Shown: positions 33,672-44,028, counted from the first letter of the stretch. The stretch is DNA of 64,000 bases from Marinobacter sp050379415 (GCF_050379415.1 NZ_JBNRLS010000003.1:186001-250000); one strand, 5' to 3'. Numbers and translations are program-made. Notes: generated by a model not told the origin, from the sequence alone.

Positions 33672-35156
33672 ATGTCGATGATTCCGGACAACCCCTTCTC
33701 TCGTGCCGGTGGCTGGTGCCTGTACCTGGCGGCACTGGGATCGCTTGCGGTCGCCCTGCCCAGGGAGTTCATTGTTCCCGGCGGCGCGCATTTCATTCTG
33801 CTGATCGGCGGTATCGGCCTCTGGCGTTACTCCGTGGGCATCACCCATTTTGTCCGGGGCATGTACTTCCTGCATCACGCTTACCCAATCCTGCGTCGCA
33901 AAGCACAGAAACTGGGGGATGAGGCAGCACCGTCCCATGTCTTCCTGATGGTGACCAGCTTCCGGATCGACGCCGCCACGACCGCACAGGTCTACGAGTC
34001 CATCATCCGGGAAGCCATTGACTGCGGCTGGCCGACCACCGTGGTTGCCTCCATCGTGGAGCTGTCCGATGAAATGCTGATGCGCTCACTCTGGCGCAAG
34101 CTCAACCCACCGGAGCGGGTCCAGCTGAATCTGGTCCGGATCCCCGGCACCGGCAAGCGCGACGGCCTGGCCTATGGCTTCCGGGCCATTTCCCGCGCCA
34201 TTCCCGATGACAACGCCATCGTTGCGGTGGTAGACGGCGACACCGTTCTTGATCCCGGCGTGGTCCGCAAGACCGCCCCCTATTTCAAACTGATGCCGCG
34301 GGTGGGGGCACTGACGACCAACGAATTCTGTGAGGTGAAGGGCAGCTACATGATGTCCGAGTGGCACAAGCTGCGCTTTGCTCAGCGGCACATCAACATG
34401 TGCTCCATGGGACTGTCCCGACGCGTCCTGACGCTGACCGGCCGGATGTCGGTCTTCCGCGCCAGCGTGGTGACTCGCCCGGAGTTCATCTCCGACGTCG
34501 AGTACGACTCCCTCAACCACTGGCGGCTGGGCCAGTTCCGGTTCCTGACCGGCGACGACAAGTCCAGTTGGTACAGCATGATGCGCCTGGGCTACGACAC
34601 CTTCTACGTGCCCGATGCGTCCATCCACACTGTCGAGCATCCGCCCGATCCGAGCTTCATCCGCTCGGCCAGGCAGCTCATGTTCCGGTGGTATGGCAAC
34701 AACCTCCGCCAGAACAGCCGGGCGACCAAGCTGGGACCGGGGCGTCTGGGCTGGTTCACCTGGTACGTGCTGTGGGATCAGAGGATCTCCATGTGGACCA
34801 GCATCCTGGGACTGACCGCAGCGATCGTGGCAGCGATCAAGTACTCCGGCGTGATCCTGATCGCCTACCTGCTCTGGATTGGCCTTACCCGCCTGGTGCT
34901 GAGCGCCATGCTGTTGGCCACCGGGCATCCGGTCGGGCCGGCCTACCCGCTGATCCTGTACTTCAACCAGATCTTCGGGTCACTGATGAAAATCTATGTG
35001 TTCTTCCGGCTCGACCGGCAGTCCTGGACTCGCCAGAAAACCAGTTACAGCACGGATTCGGCGTCGTTCCAGCAACGCATGAACCGATGGTCTTCCCGGA
35101 TCATGACGTTCTCTGCCTCCAGCGTTTTCCTGGCAACCGTCATGTTCATCGTGTGA
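33672..35156 (+). CDS. alg8: Alginate polymerase glycosyltransferase
   Basis: This 494-residue family-2 glycosyltransferase is predicted to join mannuronate units at the inner membrane. Its length equals Pseudomonas Alg8. Hydrophobic helices at the N-terminus (YLAALGSLAVALP, FILLIGGIGLWRY) and C-terminus flank a cytoplasmic GT domain with D188-G-D190 in VVDGDTVLDPG and later TGDDKSSWY. ATG 33672 has AGGAGA upstream and is preferred to an in-frame start at 33630. It should work with the c-di-GMP receptor Alg44 encoded next. Confidence 0.97.
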   Translation: MSMIPDNPFSRAGGWCLYLAALGSLAVALPREFIVPGGAHFILLIGGIGLWRYSVGITHFVRGMYFLHHAYPILRRKAQKLGDEAAPSHVFLMVTSFRIDAATTAQVYESIIREAIDCGWPTTVVASIVELSDEMLMRSLWRKLNPPERVQLNLVRIPGTGKRDGLAYGFRAISRAIPDDNAIVAVVDGDTVLDPGVVRKTAPYFKLMPRVGALTTNEFCEVKGSYMMSEWHKLRFAQRHINMCSMGLSRRVLTLTGRMSVFRASVVTRPEFISDVEYDSLNHWRLGQFRFLTGDDKSSWYSMMRLGYDTFYVPDASIHTVEHPPDPSFIRSARQLMFRWYGNNLRQNSRATKLGPGRLGWFTWYVLWDQRISMWTSILGLTAAIVAAIKYSGVILIAYLLWIGLTRLVLSAMLLATGHPVGPAYPLILYFNQIFGSLMKIYVFFRLDRQSWTRQKTSYSTDSASFQQRMNRWSSRIMTFSASSVFLATVMFIV

Positions 35157-35218
35157 CGCCAAGCGCGCCACCGGGAACCAAGCATTACCAAAACAGCTAA
35201 CACTCAAGGGTCAAAGTA

Positions 35219-36388
35219 ATGAACACGGCAGCGATTGCACCGCAGTTTGTACACGAATCCGAAGCACAGAGGCAGTTCGCCAGGGTCCGCATGCCGGCGA
35301 CACTCTTCGTGAAACTCGACGGCGCCCCCGTGCGCTTTCCACTGGAAGATCTGTCTGCCGGTGGTTTCTGCATCCGCCTCGGCAATGAGTCCCTGCGCCG
35401 CGGGAAGGTCTATAACGGCCGACTGGTGTTCAAGGTGGACGGTATGGATATGGCGGTGGAAGTGGAATTTGTACCCAGAAACATGGGGCACGACAGTGAC
35501 CGCTGTGGCTGTGAATTCCAGAACCTGGGCCAGCGAGAGGTTTCCGTCCTGCGTTACCTGATCACCTCATTCCTCAGTGGTGAGCTGGTCTCCGCCGGAG
35601 ATGTCCTCAACACCCTGTCCCGGGAGAACTTCACCAAGGCGCGCAAGAGCAAATCGAGCCAGGCACTGGGCTTCTTCGCCAGCGCCCGGGCGATGGTTGT
35701 GAGCCTGGTGGTGATGGGCGTTGGTCTGATAGCGGTTGCCTTCATCGGTTACCAGCTCTGGCAGATCTATTTCGTCACCAAGGCGGAGACCGCCATGGTG
35801 GCCTCCGAGGACATCCCGGTCAGCCTGCCCAAGGATGGCAAGGTCACCACCCTGGTCCAGCCCGGTGACCAGGTCGAAGCCGGCCAACCCATCGCGACCT
35901 TCGATGCCCCCATGCTCGCGTACGTGAACGAACTGGTGGGCAACGGCAATTACACCGTCGAGCAGATAGAGGAACTTCTGGGCCAGAGCGTCCGGGGCAC
36001 CCTGACAAGTCCGTGTGACTGCAAGGTGCTCAACCTGCTGCCTGCCAAAGACCAGTATATGAGCAAAGGCGAACAGATCGCGGTACTGGTGCCGACCGAC
36101 GCCTCCGCTCACATCATCGCCAGGTTCAATTTCACCGAAGGCGAAAATCTGCAGGAGGGTCAGAGTGTCACCCTGCACCTGTCCGGCGGCGAAACCCGCG
36201 CGGGCTCCATCGAATCACTCTACGTCGACGCCGAGACCCCCAACCAGCCCGGCACCGCCATCAACGCCCTGATCCAGGCGGAGAAACCCATGCCACTCGA
36301 ATCGGTGGGTCGCCCCATCGGCGTGACCGTTGATGTCATTCAACTGTCCGCCCTGGACGGCATCGTCGACCAAGTATCCGGCAACTGA
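35219..36388 (+). CDS. alg44: Alginate c-di-GMP receptor and co-polymerase
   Basis: This 389-residue protein is the same length as Pseudomonas Alg44. The N-terminal PilZ domain has R18-x3-R22 and D44-x-S46-x2-G49, the c-di-GMP-binding signature. A single TM helix (MVVSLVVMGVGLIAVAFIGYQLW) is followed by a periplasmic HlyD/biotinyl-lipoyl-like region (VTTLVQPGDQVEAGQPIATFD). Binding of c-di-GMP should switch on polymerisation by Alg8, so alginate output here is expected to follow c-di-GMP level. Confidence 0.97.
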   Translation: MNTAAIAPQFVHESEAQRQFARVRMPATLFVKLDGAPVRFPLEDLSAGGFCIRLGNESLRRGKVYNGRLVFKVDGMDMAVEVEFVPRNMGHDSDRCGCEFQNLGQREVSVLRYLITSFLSGELVSAGDVLNTLSRENFTKARKSKSSQALGFFASARAMVVSLVVMGVGLIAVAFIGYQLWQIYFVTKAETAMVASEDIPVSLPKDGKVTTLVQPGDQVEAGQPIATFDAPMLAYVNELVGNGNYTVEQIEELLGQSVRGTLTSPCDCKVLNLLPAKDQYMSKGEQIAVLVPTDASAHIIARFNFTEGENLQEGQSVTLHLSGGETRAGSIESLYVDAETPNQPGTAINALIQAEKPMPLESVGRPIGVTVDVIQLSALDGIVDQVSGN

Positions 36389-36402
36389 TTGGAGCCCCGG
36401 CC

Positions 36403-37773
36403 ATGATCCACAAGGCATCCACAGCCATGCTCCTGCTGATGGGAATCGCCGGTTGCAGCGGCCTCCCGGATATGCAGCGAGCCGAGCGGGAGGCCGCAGC
36501 CGGTAACCTCGGCGCCGCCCGGGCAGAACTGACCAAACTCGCAGAGTTTGGACTTGCCGACGCCCAGGTGGAGCTCGGCGACCTTTACTCCGACGAGGAA
36601 TCCGATGCGGCCTTCGGCAAGGCATTGCACTGGTACCAGGCGGCGGCCGAGCAAGGCAGCGACCGGGCCCTGAGCCGGCTGGGCAAGCTGTACGCCCGCG
36701 AGGGCGAGAGCGCCACCCTGCGAGGCAAGGGCGAGTTTTACCTGAAAAAGGCGATGGCAGCTGGCGACGACAGCGCGCTGATGCCGCTGATCGAGCTCTA
36801 CCTGGATCACCCGCAGGAATTCCCCAAAGCCGACCCGGTGCAGTGGATCCAGCGAGCACGGCAGAAAGGCGACCCGTCCGGAGACCTTGCTCTGGCGCGT
36901 TACTACATCATGAACGGTCAGCTCCAGGCACGGGCAGGCGAGATCGTGTCCCTGTGTGAGCCGATCGCCACCTCCCACCCGGACTGCCTGATCATTCTGG
37001 CCCGGGTCTACCTCGCGGAACGGCAGAACGACCGTTTCGACGCCCTGGTGACCAGGGCTCGCAAGGCCTGGGAGCAAGGCAAGATCGACGATCGTGACCT
37101 GTATGTGTTTGCCCGCTGGCTGTCGGACGACGAATCGCCCGCCAAACAGGTCGCCGTGACCAACGATCTCTACCAGTTACTGATCCCGGGCTATGTCCCT
37201 GCGATCACCGGCAGGGCCCGCCTGATCATGGACAACCCCTACCTGGCGGACGCCGAGGAAGTCATTCGCCTGCTGGAGACGTCCCGCAGCCAGGGGGACC
37301 TCAAGGCCTCGCTGACACTCGCCCGGCTGTACGAGCGGGGACGAATTGTTCCGATCGATGCCCGCAAGGCCATCGAGTATGCCCGCGAGGCAAGCGAAAA
37401 ATATCCCTCGGCGGACTACCTGCTGGGCCGGATCTACAAACGAGGCTACCTGGGCGAACCGGAACCGCGAAAAGCCCGGGATCACCTGCTCAAGGCGGCC
37501 CGGCGCGGCTACGCCAAGGCGGATTACCTGCTGGCCGAAATGTTCTGGGAGGGGAAGGGCATCGAAGTAAACAAGATGTACGCCTGGTCCTTTGCCCTGC
37601 TCGCCACCGATGCCGGCTTGCCACGGGCAAAAGAGCTTCTGGTGGAAATGGTGCCCCAGATGCCCAGAGCCCTGGAGCAGGCAGCTGAAACACTGGCGAA
37701 CCGGGAACTGGCTGCGCGCCGCCAGGCGACCGGCGCTTCAGATCAAACAAACAGACAACGTCAGGGGGGGTAA
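36403..37773 (+). CDS. algK: Alginate scaffold lipoprotein with Sel1-like repeats
   Basis: This 456-residue lipoprotein has lipobox LLMGIAGC with C18 as the probable lipidated residue. The rest is made of TPR/Sel1-like helical repeats, for example ALHWYQAAAEQGSDRALSRLGKLY and ARRGYAKADYLLAEMFWEG. In Pseudomonas AlgK tethers the periplasmic complex to the AlgE porin. It follows alg44 by 14 bases. It is slightly shorter than the Pseudomonas protein (about 475). Confidence 0.95.
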   Translation: MIHKASTAMLLLMGIAGCSGLPDMQRAEREAAAGNLGAARAELTKLAEFGLADAQVELGDLYSDEESDAAFGKALHWYQAAAEQGSDRALSRLGKLYAREGESATLRGKGEFYLKKAMAAGDDSALMPLIELYLDHPQEFPKADPVQWIQRARQKGDPSGDLALARYYIMNGQLQARAGEIVSLCEPIATSHPDCLIILARVYLAERQNDRFDALVTRARKAWEQGKIDDRDLYVFARWLSDDESPAKQVAVTNDLYQLLIPGYVPAITGRARLIMDNPYLADAEEVIRLLETSRSQGDLKASLTLARLYERGRIVPIDARKAIEYAREASEKYPSADYLLGRIYKRGYLGEPEPRKARDHLLKAARRGYAKADYLLAEMFWEGKGIEVNKMYAWSFALLATDAGLPRAKELLVEMVPQMPRALEQAAETLANRELAARRQATGASDQTNRQRQGG

Positions 37774-37778
37774 CCCAC

Positions 37779-39203
37779 ATGGCAACGAACGGAACCACCG
37801 GAATGGCCGGACTGATGATGGTACTCGGCTGCCTGGGCACAACAGTCAGCTGGGCACAGGAAACCCGGGACAGCGAAACCGATGTGTCCTATCCGAAACT
37901 GCTCGATTACAACACCCGGGCCAAGCTCAGCCTGATCAGCGAAGGTGACCGCAAGCTTGGCACCAACCCCGCATCCAGCACCAAATCAGACGAAGTGGCA
38001 TTGGATCTGAAGCCCGAATGGGTCTGGCAACTGTCTGATCACTGGCGCTCCAAGCTCCGTCTGCAGGCGTTCGGGGCCACTGGCCAGGTAGACGTCAGTG
38101 ATGAAATCGGCGGCACGGAAACCGACGCCTTCTTTGCGCTCAGGGAATTCTGGTTCGATTACAACGGCCTTACCGACTACCCCGGGGAATCCATTCGCTT
38201 CGGTCGTGAGCGACTGAAAGAGGACACCGGTATGTGGTGGGACGATGACATCACCCTGACACGCTGGATTTTCGACACCACGCTGCTGGAAGCCACGGCA
38301 GGTATTGCCAACAAGATTTCCGAGGCACGCACGGATGTCAGCGAGCTGCCGGTCGAGGAACAGGACATTGCCCGGGCCTTCGGTCAGACCCGGTGGCAGT
38401 GGTACAAGGACCACTATCTCACGTTTCTTGTGACCCATGCCGAGCGCTACAGCAATGACCGCGACCTGGCAGCCGAAACCGACAATGGCTTGCCCGAGCG
38501 GGTCACCGACTCATTGAGCTGGGCCGGTGCCCGGGCAGATAACGCCTACTTCGACTGGCACTCGCACAGCCGGTTCCAGTACCTGGCGTCGGTGGCCGCG
38601 GTGACCGGTGACCAGTCCCGCCTGGCGACCACCGAGGCCGGCTTACTGTCCCGGCAGGAACAGGATGTCAGCGGCTGGGCTGCCGATATCGGCCTGCGGG
38701 CCCAACTTGTGGACAGTCCACGCTGGACCGCAGGCGTCCACGGTGCCATCGCCTCCGGCGGCGACAGCGGGGACGAGTCAGACGCCTTCCGCCAGACCGG
38801 TCTGGAGAGCAACCGGTCCCGGTACACCGGCACCCGGTCCCAGGTCGCCCGATTCGGGGAGGCCTTCCAGCCCGAGTGGAGCAACCTGAAGACGGTCACG
38901 GCCTACACCGCCCTCACCAACCGGGACGACTGGGCGGCCAACCTCATCTATCACCGCTACTGGCTGGCAGACCAGGCCGGCACCGTGACCTCCGACCTGA
39001 TCGAGCCCGGATTCACCGGCAACAGCGACGATCTGGGCGAGTCCGTCGATCTGGTGCTGGGGTATTACGGTGATGACGGCGCTGCCTGGAACACCTTTGA
39101 CGTGCGACTGCGCGGCGGCGTTTTCTTCCCGGGCGATGCCTATGGTCCGGATGCGGACGACGCCCGTCATCGCGTCGTGCTCGATGTAGCGAAGCGATTC
39201 TAG
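37779..39203 (+). CDS. algE: Alginate outer-membrane export porin
   Basis: This 474-residue beta-barrel protein has a signal peptide ending TTVSWAQE, alternating amphipathic strands and a C-terminal aromatic residue (VVLDVAKRF). Family motifs include SLISEGDRKLGTNPASS near the start and SIRFGRERLKEDTGMWWDDDI near residue 140. It should form the 18-stranded pore for the polymer. The ribosome binding site is the GGGGGG run 8 bases before ATG 37779. A shift of five bases separates it from the algK stop. Confidence 0.96.
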   Translation: MATNGTTGMAGLMMVLGCLGTTVSWAQETRDSETDVSYPKLLDYNTRAKLSLISEGDRKLGTNPASSTKSDEVALDLKPEWVWQLSDHWRSKLRLQAFGATGQVDVSDEIGGTETDAFFALREFWFDYNGLTDYPGESIRFGRERLKEDTGMWWDDDITLTRWIFDTTLLEATAGIANKISEARTDVSELPVEEQDIARAFGQTRWQWYKDHYLTFLVTHAERYSNDRDLAAETDNGLPERVTDSLSWAGARADNAYFDWHSHSRFQYLASVAAVTGDQSRLATTEAGLLSRQEQDVSGWAADIGLRAQLVDSPRWTAGVHGAIASGGDSGDESDAFRQTGLESNRSRYTGTRSQVARFGEAFQPEWSNLKTVTAYTALTNRDDWAANLIYHRYWLADQAGTVTSDLIEPGFTGNSDDLGESVDLVLGYYGDDGAAWNTFDVRLRGGVFFPGDAYGPDADDARHRVVLDVAKRF

Positions 39204-39213
39204 GGAAACGGCC

Positions 39214-40791
39214 ATGAAACACCATCAATTGTTGCGCATGCTGCCACTTTATACCTGCGCCCTGCTGGTTCCCATGGCAGCTGCAGCGAATCTTGAAACC
39301 CGGCTGGAGCCATCGGAATCCGCGCCCCGGTATGAGCTGGAGGATTATCGGCTGCAGGTAGTACCGGGCGAGGAGGTGGCCACCGAGCTTCCTGAACTTC
39401 CGGACGTGTCGCAATACAACCGTGACGCTGTGGAGCAACAGCTGGCAGAACGCCCCGACGGTGCGCCACGGGTTTCCGTCCAACGCATCGGTGACATCCC
39501 GGCCCTGGGCGACTTCGTCGATCAGGGCCGGGCCCGGGAGTGGGTAATCCGTCAGTATTCGCACCCAAAGGCGATCCTGGTGGATGCCGGCCGGGCAACG
39601 CTCGATGACGTCTACGAGCAGGTCGGCAACCCTCGTTACATGGAACGCAACGACGATGGCTCCTACACCATACGCCTGCCGTTGGTGGTTCAGCCGGAAG
39701 CAACGTTGGTGATCCGTGAGGAGACTCTGAGGCTGTCCGAGGAACGAGGCGCCTTCATGGCCAATGATGGCTGGCTGTTTGTAATCGACAGCACGATTAC
39801 CGGCTGGCGGGAAAAAGCCAACGGGCCTGCCACTTTCATCAAGAAATCCGAGTTCCGCCCGTTCTTCGTCGGCTGGGGGGGCAGCGAGACCTTTGTGCTC
39901 GGTTCCACCTTCCAGCATCTCGGTTACAACCAGAGCAAGTCCTATGGCTTCACCGTCGCCCAGTACTCGGAGTACGACAACAAAAGGCTGCAACGGTCGG
40001 CGCCGGAAGCCTGGCTGGTCGAGTCCACCTTCTCGGGCATCTATTACGGCTTTTACTGCTATGAAGCCGAGAACGTGGCCATCGTGAACAATGTTTACCA
40101 CGACAATATCGTTTACGGCATCGACCCGCATGACTACTCCAGCCATCTGCTGATCGCCGGCAACGAGGTCTACGGCACCCGGGAGAAGCACGGCATCATC
40201 ATCTCCCGGGAGGTAAACGACAGCTGGATCATCAATAACCATAGCTACGAGAACGGCCTGTCGGGCATCGTGCTGGACCGGCAGAGTCGCCGTAACGTGG
40301 TCGCCAGGAACCTGGTCCATGACAACCAGGGGGACGGTATCGGCCTGTATGAATCACCGGACAACCTGCTGTGGGAAAACCGGTTGATGAATAACCTGCG
40401 CAATGGCATCCGTGTGCGCAACAGCACGAATGTCCGGGTCTACAACAACGTCGCCGCCCTCAACGGCACCTACGGCGTGCTCGGTCAGGTCAAGGACCTG
40501 AGCGCCACCGACCGGAACTTCGAGGAAGACTACTACCACCAGGCCGTGTCGATGACCATTGTCGGCGGCAACCTGGCCGCCAACGCCAGCGGCCCCCTGG
40601 CCTCGGACAACCCGCAGTACCTCGAGCTCTATGACGTCAACATGCGCTTTCCGCGCTCCGACGTGGGCATCCACTTCGAGGGTCTGCTGGGCACCTACCA
40701 GACCGAGATTTTCGATGCCCTCCTGAACGGGCGCCATGCCGTGCGGCTGACGCCGGATCCCGTTTCCAACAACGGTAACGCCGGAGGCTGA
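39214..40791 (+). CDS. algG: Poly(mannuronate) C5-epimerase
   Basis: This 525-residue periplasmic enzyme converts mannuronate to guluronate within the polymer. It has a signal peptide ending LLVPMAAAAN and a right-handed beta-helix of CASH repeats. The catalytic D304-P-H306-D307 motif (YGIDPHDYSSHLLI) is intact. It begins 10 bases after algE and ends 2 bases before algI. In Pseudomonas algG is followed by algX; here it is followed by algI. Confidence 0.97.
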   Translation: MKHHQLLRMLPLYTCALLVPMAAAANLETRLEPSESAPRYELEDYRLQVVPGEEVATELPELPDVSQYNRDAVEQQLAERPDGAPRVSVQRIGDIPALGDFVDQGRAREWVIRQYSHPKAILVDAGRATLDDVYEQVGNPRYMERNDDGSYTIRLPLVVQPEATLVIREETLRLSEERGAFMANDGWLFVIDSTITGWREKANGPATFIKKSEFRPFFVGWGGSETFVLGSTFQHLGYNQSKSYGFTVAQYSEYDNKRLQRSAPEAWLVESTFSGIYYGFYCYEAENVAIVNNVYHDNIVYGIDPHDYSSHLLIAGNEVYGTREKHGIIISREVNDSWIINNHSYENGLSGIVLDRQSRRNVVARNLVHDNQGDGIGLYESPDNLLWENRLMNNLRNGIRVRNSTNVRVYNNVAALNGTYGVLGQVKDLSATDRNFEEDYYHQAVSMTIVGGNLAANASGPLASDNPQYLELYDVNMRFPRSDVGIHFEGLLGTYQTEIFDALLNGRHAVRLTPDPVSNNGNAGG

Positions 40792-40793
40792 CC

Positions 40794-42212
40794 ATGGTAT
40801 TTTCATCCAATATCTTTCTGTTTCTGTTCCTGCCCGCGTTCCTGGGACTGTATTACCTGACGCCATTCCGCCACCGGTCATGGGTCATCCTGCTGGGCAG
40901 CTATGCCTTCTACGCCTGGTGGCGGGTGGATTTCCTGCTGCTGTTCGTCGCCGTCACACTCTGGAACTATGTGATCGGCCTCGGCATCCACCACAGTGGC
41001 ATCGGCACGGCCCGGGCCCGGAAATGGGTAGCCGTGGGTATCGCCGGCGATCTGGCAACACTGGGCTACTTCAAGTACGCCAACTTCGGTGTGGACAGCC
41101 TGAACGGCCTGTTCGTGTCCCTCGGCTATCAGCCGCTGGAACTGGCACATATCATTCTGCCCATCGGCATCTCCTTCTACATCTTCCAGGCCATTTCCTA
41201 CGTGGTGGATGTGTACCGGGGTGATACCGAGCCGACCCGGCGGTTTGTCGACTTCGCCGCGTTCATCGCACTGTTCCCGCAACTCATTGCCGGCCCGGTC
41301 CTGCGTTACAAGGACCTGGCAGACCAGTTCGCTTACCGTACCCATACCCTGGAAAAGTTTGGTGAAGGCGCCATCCGCTTCATGCAGGGTTTCATCAAGA
41401 AGGTGTTCATCGCCGACTCGATCGCTCCGCTGGCGGACGGTGCCTTTGCCCTGTCCGACCCGAGCACGGCGGACGCCTGGCTGGGCATCCTGGCCTACAC
41501 CGCACAGCTGTACTTCGACTTTTCCGGCTACTCGGACATGGCCATCGGGCTGGGCCTGATGATGGGTTTCCGATTTACCGAGAACTTCAACCAGCCCTAC
41601 ATCAGCCAGAGCATCACCGAGTTCTGGCGGCGCTGGCACATCAGTCTGTCCAGCTGGTTGCGCGATTACCTGTACATCCCTCTCGGAGGCAACCGGGGTG
41701 GCGTGTTCAGCACCTATCGCAACCTGTTGCTGACCATGCTGCTCGGTGGCCTCTGGCACGGCGCCAACTGGACCTTTCTGCTCTGGGGCGCCTGGCACGG
41801 CGGGTTGCTGGCGATCGAACGGGCCCTCGGCGTATCCGGTGCGCCCAGCCGCTTCCGGGTCGGTCGCTGGCTCATGACCTTCCTGTTCGTGATGATCGGC
41901 TGGGTGACCTTCCGGGCCTCCACCATCGGATCGGCCTTCGAGTTCTACGGCGCAATGTTCAGTTTCTCCGGCTTTGAGCTGAGCAGTGCCTACCTGAAGG
42001 ACATCCGCGGCCTCAATGTGGCGATTCTGACCCTGGCCTACGTGATCGTCGTGGTTATGGGCATGAGGGACCGTTTCTCCTGGAGCCTCGACGGGGTTCG
42101 TGCCGCGCCACTGCGGGTGGTCCTGCCAACGCTGCTGTTGCCCGTGTTCCTGATGGCGGTGCTCAAGCTCTCCGCGGAAAGCTTCTCACCGTTCCTCTAC
42201 TTCCAGTTCTGA
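40794..42212 (+). CDS. algI: Alginate O-acetyltransferase, MBOAT membrane protein
   Basis: This 472-residue multi-pass MBOAT protein is thought to pass acetyl groups across the inner membrane for alginate acetylation. The motif SITEFWRRWHISLSSWLRDYLYIPLGGNR and the essential H322 (GGLWHGANWTFLLWG) are present; H322 has the same number as in Pseudomonas AlgI. It is about 50 residues shorter at the C-terminus than the Pseudomonas protein. Confidence 0.97.
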   Translation: MVFSSNIFLFLFLPAFLGLYYLTPFRHRSWVILLGSYAFYAWWRVDFLLLFVAVTLWNYVIGLGIHHSGIGTARARKWVAVGIAGDLATLGYFKYANFGVDSLNGLFVSLGYQPLELAHIILPIGISFYIFQAISYVVDVYRGDTEPTRRFVDFAAFIALFPQLIAGPVLRYKDLADQFAYRTHTLEKFGEGAIRFMQGFIKKVFIADSIAPLADGAFALSDPSTADAWLGILAYTAQLYFDFSGYSDMAIGLGLMMGFRFTENFNQPYISQSITEFWRRWHISLSSWLRDYLYIPLGGNRGGVFSTYRNLLLTMLLGGLWHGANWTFLLWGAWHGGLLAIERALGVSGAPSRFRVGRWLMTFLFVMIGWVTFRASTIGSAFEFYGAMFSFSGFELSSAYLKDIRGLNVAILTLAYVIVVVMGMRDRFSWSLDGVRAAPLRVVLPTLLLPVFLMAVLKLSAESFSPFLYFQF

Positions 42213-42221
42213 GGTGATGCC

Positions 42222-43379
42222 ATGACCGGAACTTCGAAAAAACTGACCGCCGGACTCTTTATCCTCACCGTCCTGACCCTGGGCGGGCTGTCCCTGCGCT
42301 CGCTCGCCAATTACGGGGGAGCCGAAAAGCTTGACCCCATCAACGGCGAGCTGGCGCGGGATCTGGAAAGCCACTACGACGACAAGTTTCCTGTCCGCGA
42401 CCTCGGGACGAATGTCTGGGCGGCCATCAATTACGTGGTGTTCGACGAGGGGCGTCCCGGCGTGACCATCGGACGCGAGAACTGGCTGTTCACCGATGAG
42501 GAACTGTTCCCCGCCACCGACAACCCGAAGCTGATCGACACCAATCTCGAACGCGTGGGTGAAGTCAGCCGGTTCTTGCGCGCCCAGAACATTCCGCTGG
42601 TCGTTCTGGTGGTTCCCAGCAAGGCCCGTGTGTATGCCGAGAAGCTGGGTGATATCCGCCCTGCCCCCGAGATGCAGGCGCTGTACCTCCGGTTCCTGGA
42701 GCGCCTGGAGTCCGCAGGCATCGCCGCACCGAATCTGCTGGACGAGCTGGAACAGGCACAGGAGCGGGGAACCCAGGTTTTCCTCCGGACCGACACCCAT
42801 TGGTCGCCCGCAGGCGCCGAAGTCTTCGCTCGGCATGCCTCTGGCTACATCCGGCATACCCGGGACGAGCAGTCCTGGGGCGAACAGACGTTCGTGACCA
42901 CGCTGGGCGAGCCGCTTACCCATGAAGGCGATCTGCTCAACTACCTTCCCCTGGATCCTTTGTTCGGGGACCTGGGACCAAGACCCGACCGCTTCAACGA
43001 GCGCGAGACAGTGAAGGCCAGGGATGACGAAAGTGCCAACAACCTCCTGTTCTCCGATCAGCAGACCGACCTGGTGCTGGTCGGCACCAGCTACAGCGCC
43101 AATCCCCTTTGGGACTTCCCCGGCGCCCTGCGCCGCTACCTGGGGAAAGACCTGATCAACGTAGCCGAGGAGGGGCAAGGCCCATTCGAACCCATGACGG
43201 AATACCTCCAGTCCGAGGAGTTCCGATCCAACCGGCCGAGCCTGGTGATCTGGGAATTCCCGGAGCGTTACCTGGCCCAGCCGATCGCCTCCGAGCAGGC
43301 ACTGGCCTGGTTCGGAAACACCAGCCATCAACTGGCTGCTGCCACTAACCGCAATCAATCAACCCCTGAGGAGCACTGA
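42222..43379 (+). CDS. algJ: Alginate O-acetyltransferase, SGNH-like
   Basis: This 385-residue protein has an N-terminal hydrophobic anchor or signal (LTAGLFILTVLTLGGLSL) and an SGNH-hydrolase-like domain. The catalytic residues are D191-T-H193 in RTDTHWSPAGAEV and S290 in VGTSYSANPLWDF. With AlgI and AlgF it supplies acetyl groups to AlgX. It shares the SGNH fold with AlgX, encoded two genes downstream. It is followed after one base by algF. Confidence 0.95.
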   Translation: MTGTSKKLTAGLFILTVLTLGGLSLRSLANYGGAEKLDPINGELARDLESHYDDKFPVRDLGTNVWAAINYVVFDEGRPGVTIGRENWLFTDEELFPATDNPKLIDTNLERVGEVSRFLRAQNIPLVVLVVPSKARVYAEKLGDIRPAPEMQALYLRFLERLESAGIAAPNLLDELEQAQERGTQVFLRTDTHWSPAGAEVFARHASGYIRHTRDEQSWGEQTFVTTLGEPLTHEGDLLNYLPLDPLFGDLGPRPDRFNERETVKARDDESANNLLFSDQQTDLVLVGTSYSANPLWDFPGALRRYLGKDLINVAEEGQGPFEPMTEYLQSEEFRSNRPSLVIWEFPERYLAQPIASEQALAWFGNTSHQLAAATNRNQSTPEEH

Positions 43380-43380
43380 C

Positions 43381-44028
43381 ATGCATCCATTATTCAAAGC
43401 CCTGAGTCTGCTGCTGGCATTCCTGCTTACGCCCCTGGCCGCACAGGCCGGTGAAGATGCCCTGTATGCGGCCGAAGCCCCGGATGGTGCGGCCTTCATC
43501 CGGGTCGTCAACGCTGACATCAAGGGCACGGTGCCCGAGGCTTCCATTGGCGGGAAATCCCTCAAGGACATCGAGCCCCTGCAGGCAAGCCCTTACATCT
43601 ATCTGCCCGAGGGCGGGTATCAGCTGTCTGTCGCCGGCCGCTCAGCCCGGGTAACCATGGAAAAGAACCAGTTCTACACCGCGGTGGTGATGGATTCCGG
43701 CGAAGTCATGGTTCTTGAGGACAAAGCCTTCAACAACCCGCGCAAGGCTCTGATCTCTTTCTACAACCTGACACCTGACTCGCCTGTTTCACTCAAGACT
43801 GCCGACGGCAAGGTCGACGTCATCCAGGGTCTGGACTCCATGGATGTAGCCAACCGCGAAATCAACGCGGTCAAGGTATCCCTCGGCGCCTTCGACGATG
43901 GCCAGGCGCTAGCCACCACGCCGCCGGTCAATCTGCAGCGCGGCAAGGTCTTCAGCTTCTTCATTCTTGAGGTCGAAGGCTCACCGCGGCTGATCGTGAG
44001 CGAGAACAAGGTGGACACCTCGATTTGA
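43381..44028 (+). CDS. algF: Alginate O-acetylation adaptor protein
   Basis: This 215-residue periplasmic protein has a signal peptide ending LTPLAAQAGED. It matches the size and pattern of AlgF (about 216 residues), including VRVVNADIKG-like and NPRKALISFYNLTPDSPVSLKTADG segments. AlgF is needed for acetylation although it has no recognisable catalytic site. It lies between algJ and algX, keeping the acetylation genes together. Confidence 0.94.
   Translation: MHPLFKALSLLLAFLLTPLAAQAGEDALYAAEAPDGAAFIRVVNADIKGTVPEASIGGKSLKDIEPLQASPYIYLPEGGYQLSVAGRSARVTMEKNQFYTAVVMDSGEVMVLEDKAFNNPRKALISFYNLTPDSPVSLKTADGKVDVIQGLDSMDVANREINAVKVSLGAFDDGQALATTPPVNLQRGKVFSFFILEVEGSPRLIVSENKVDTSI

Noticed and set aside
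32052..33938. A - strand open frame of about 628 codons
   Set aside because: It is fully antisense to algD and lacks recognisable domains or a good start; algD matches its family over the full length.
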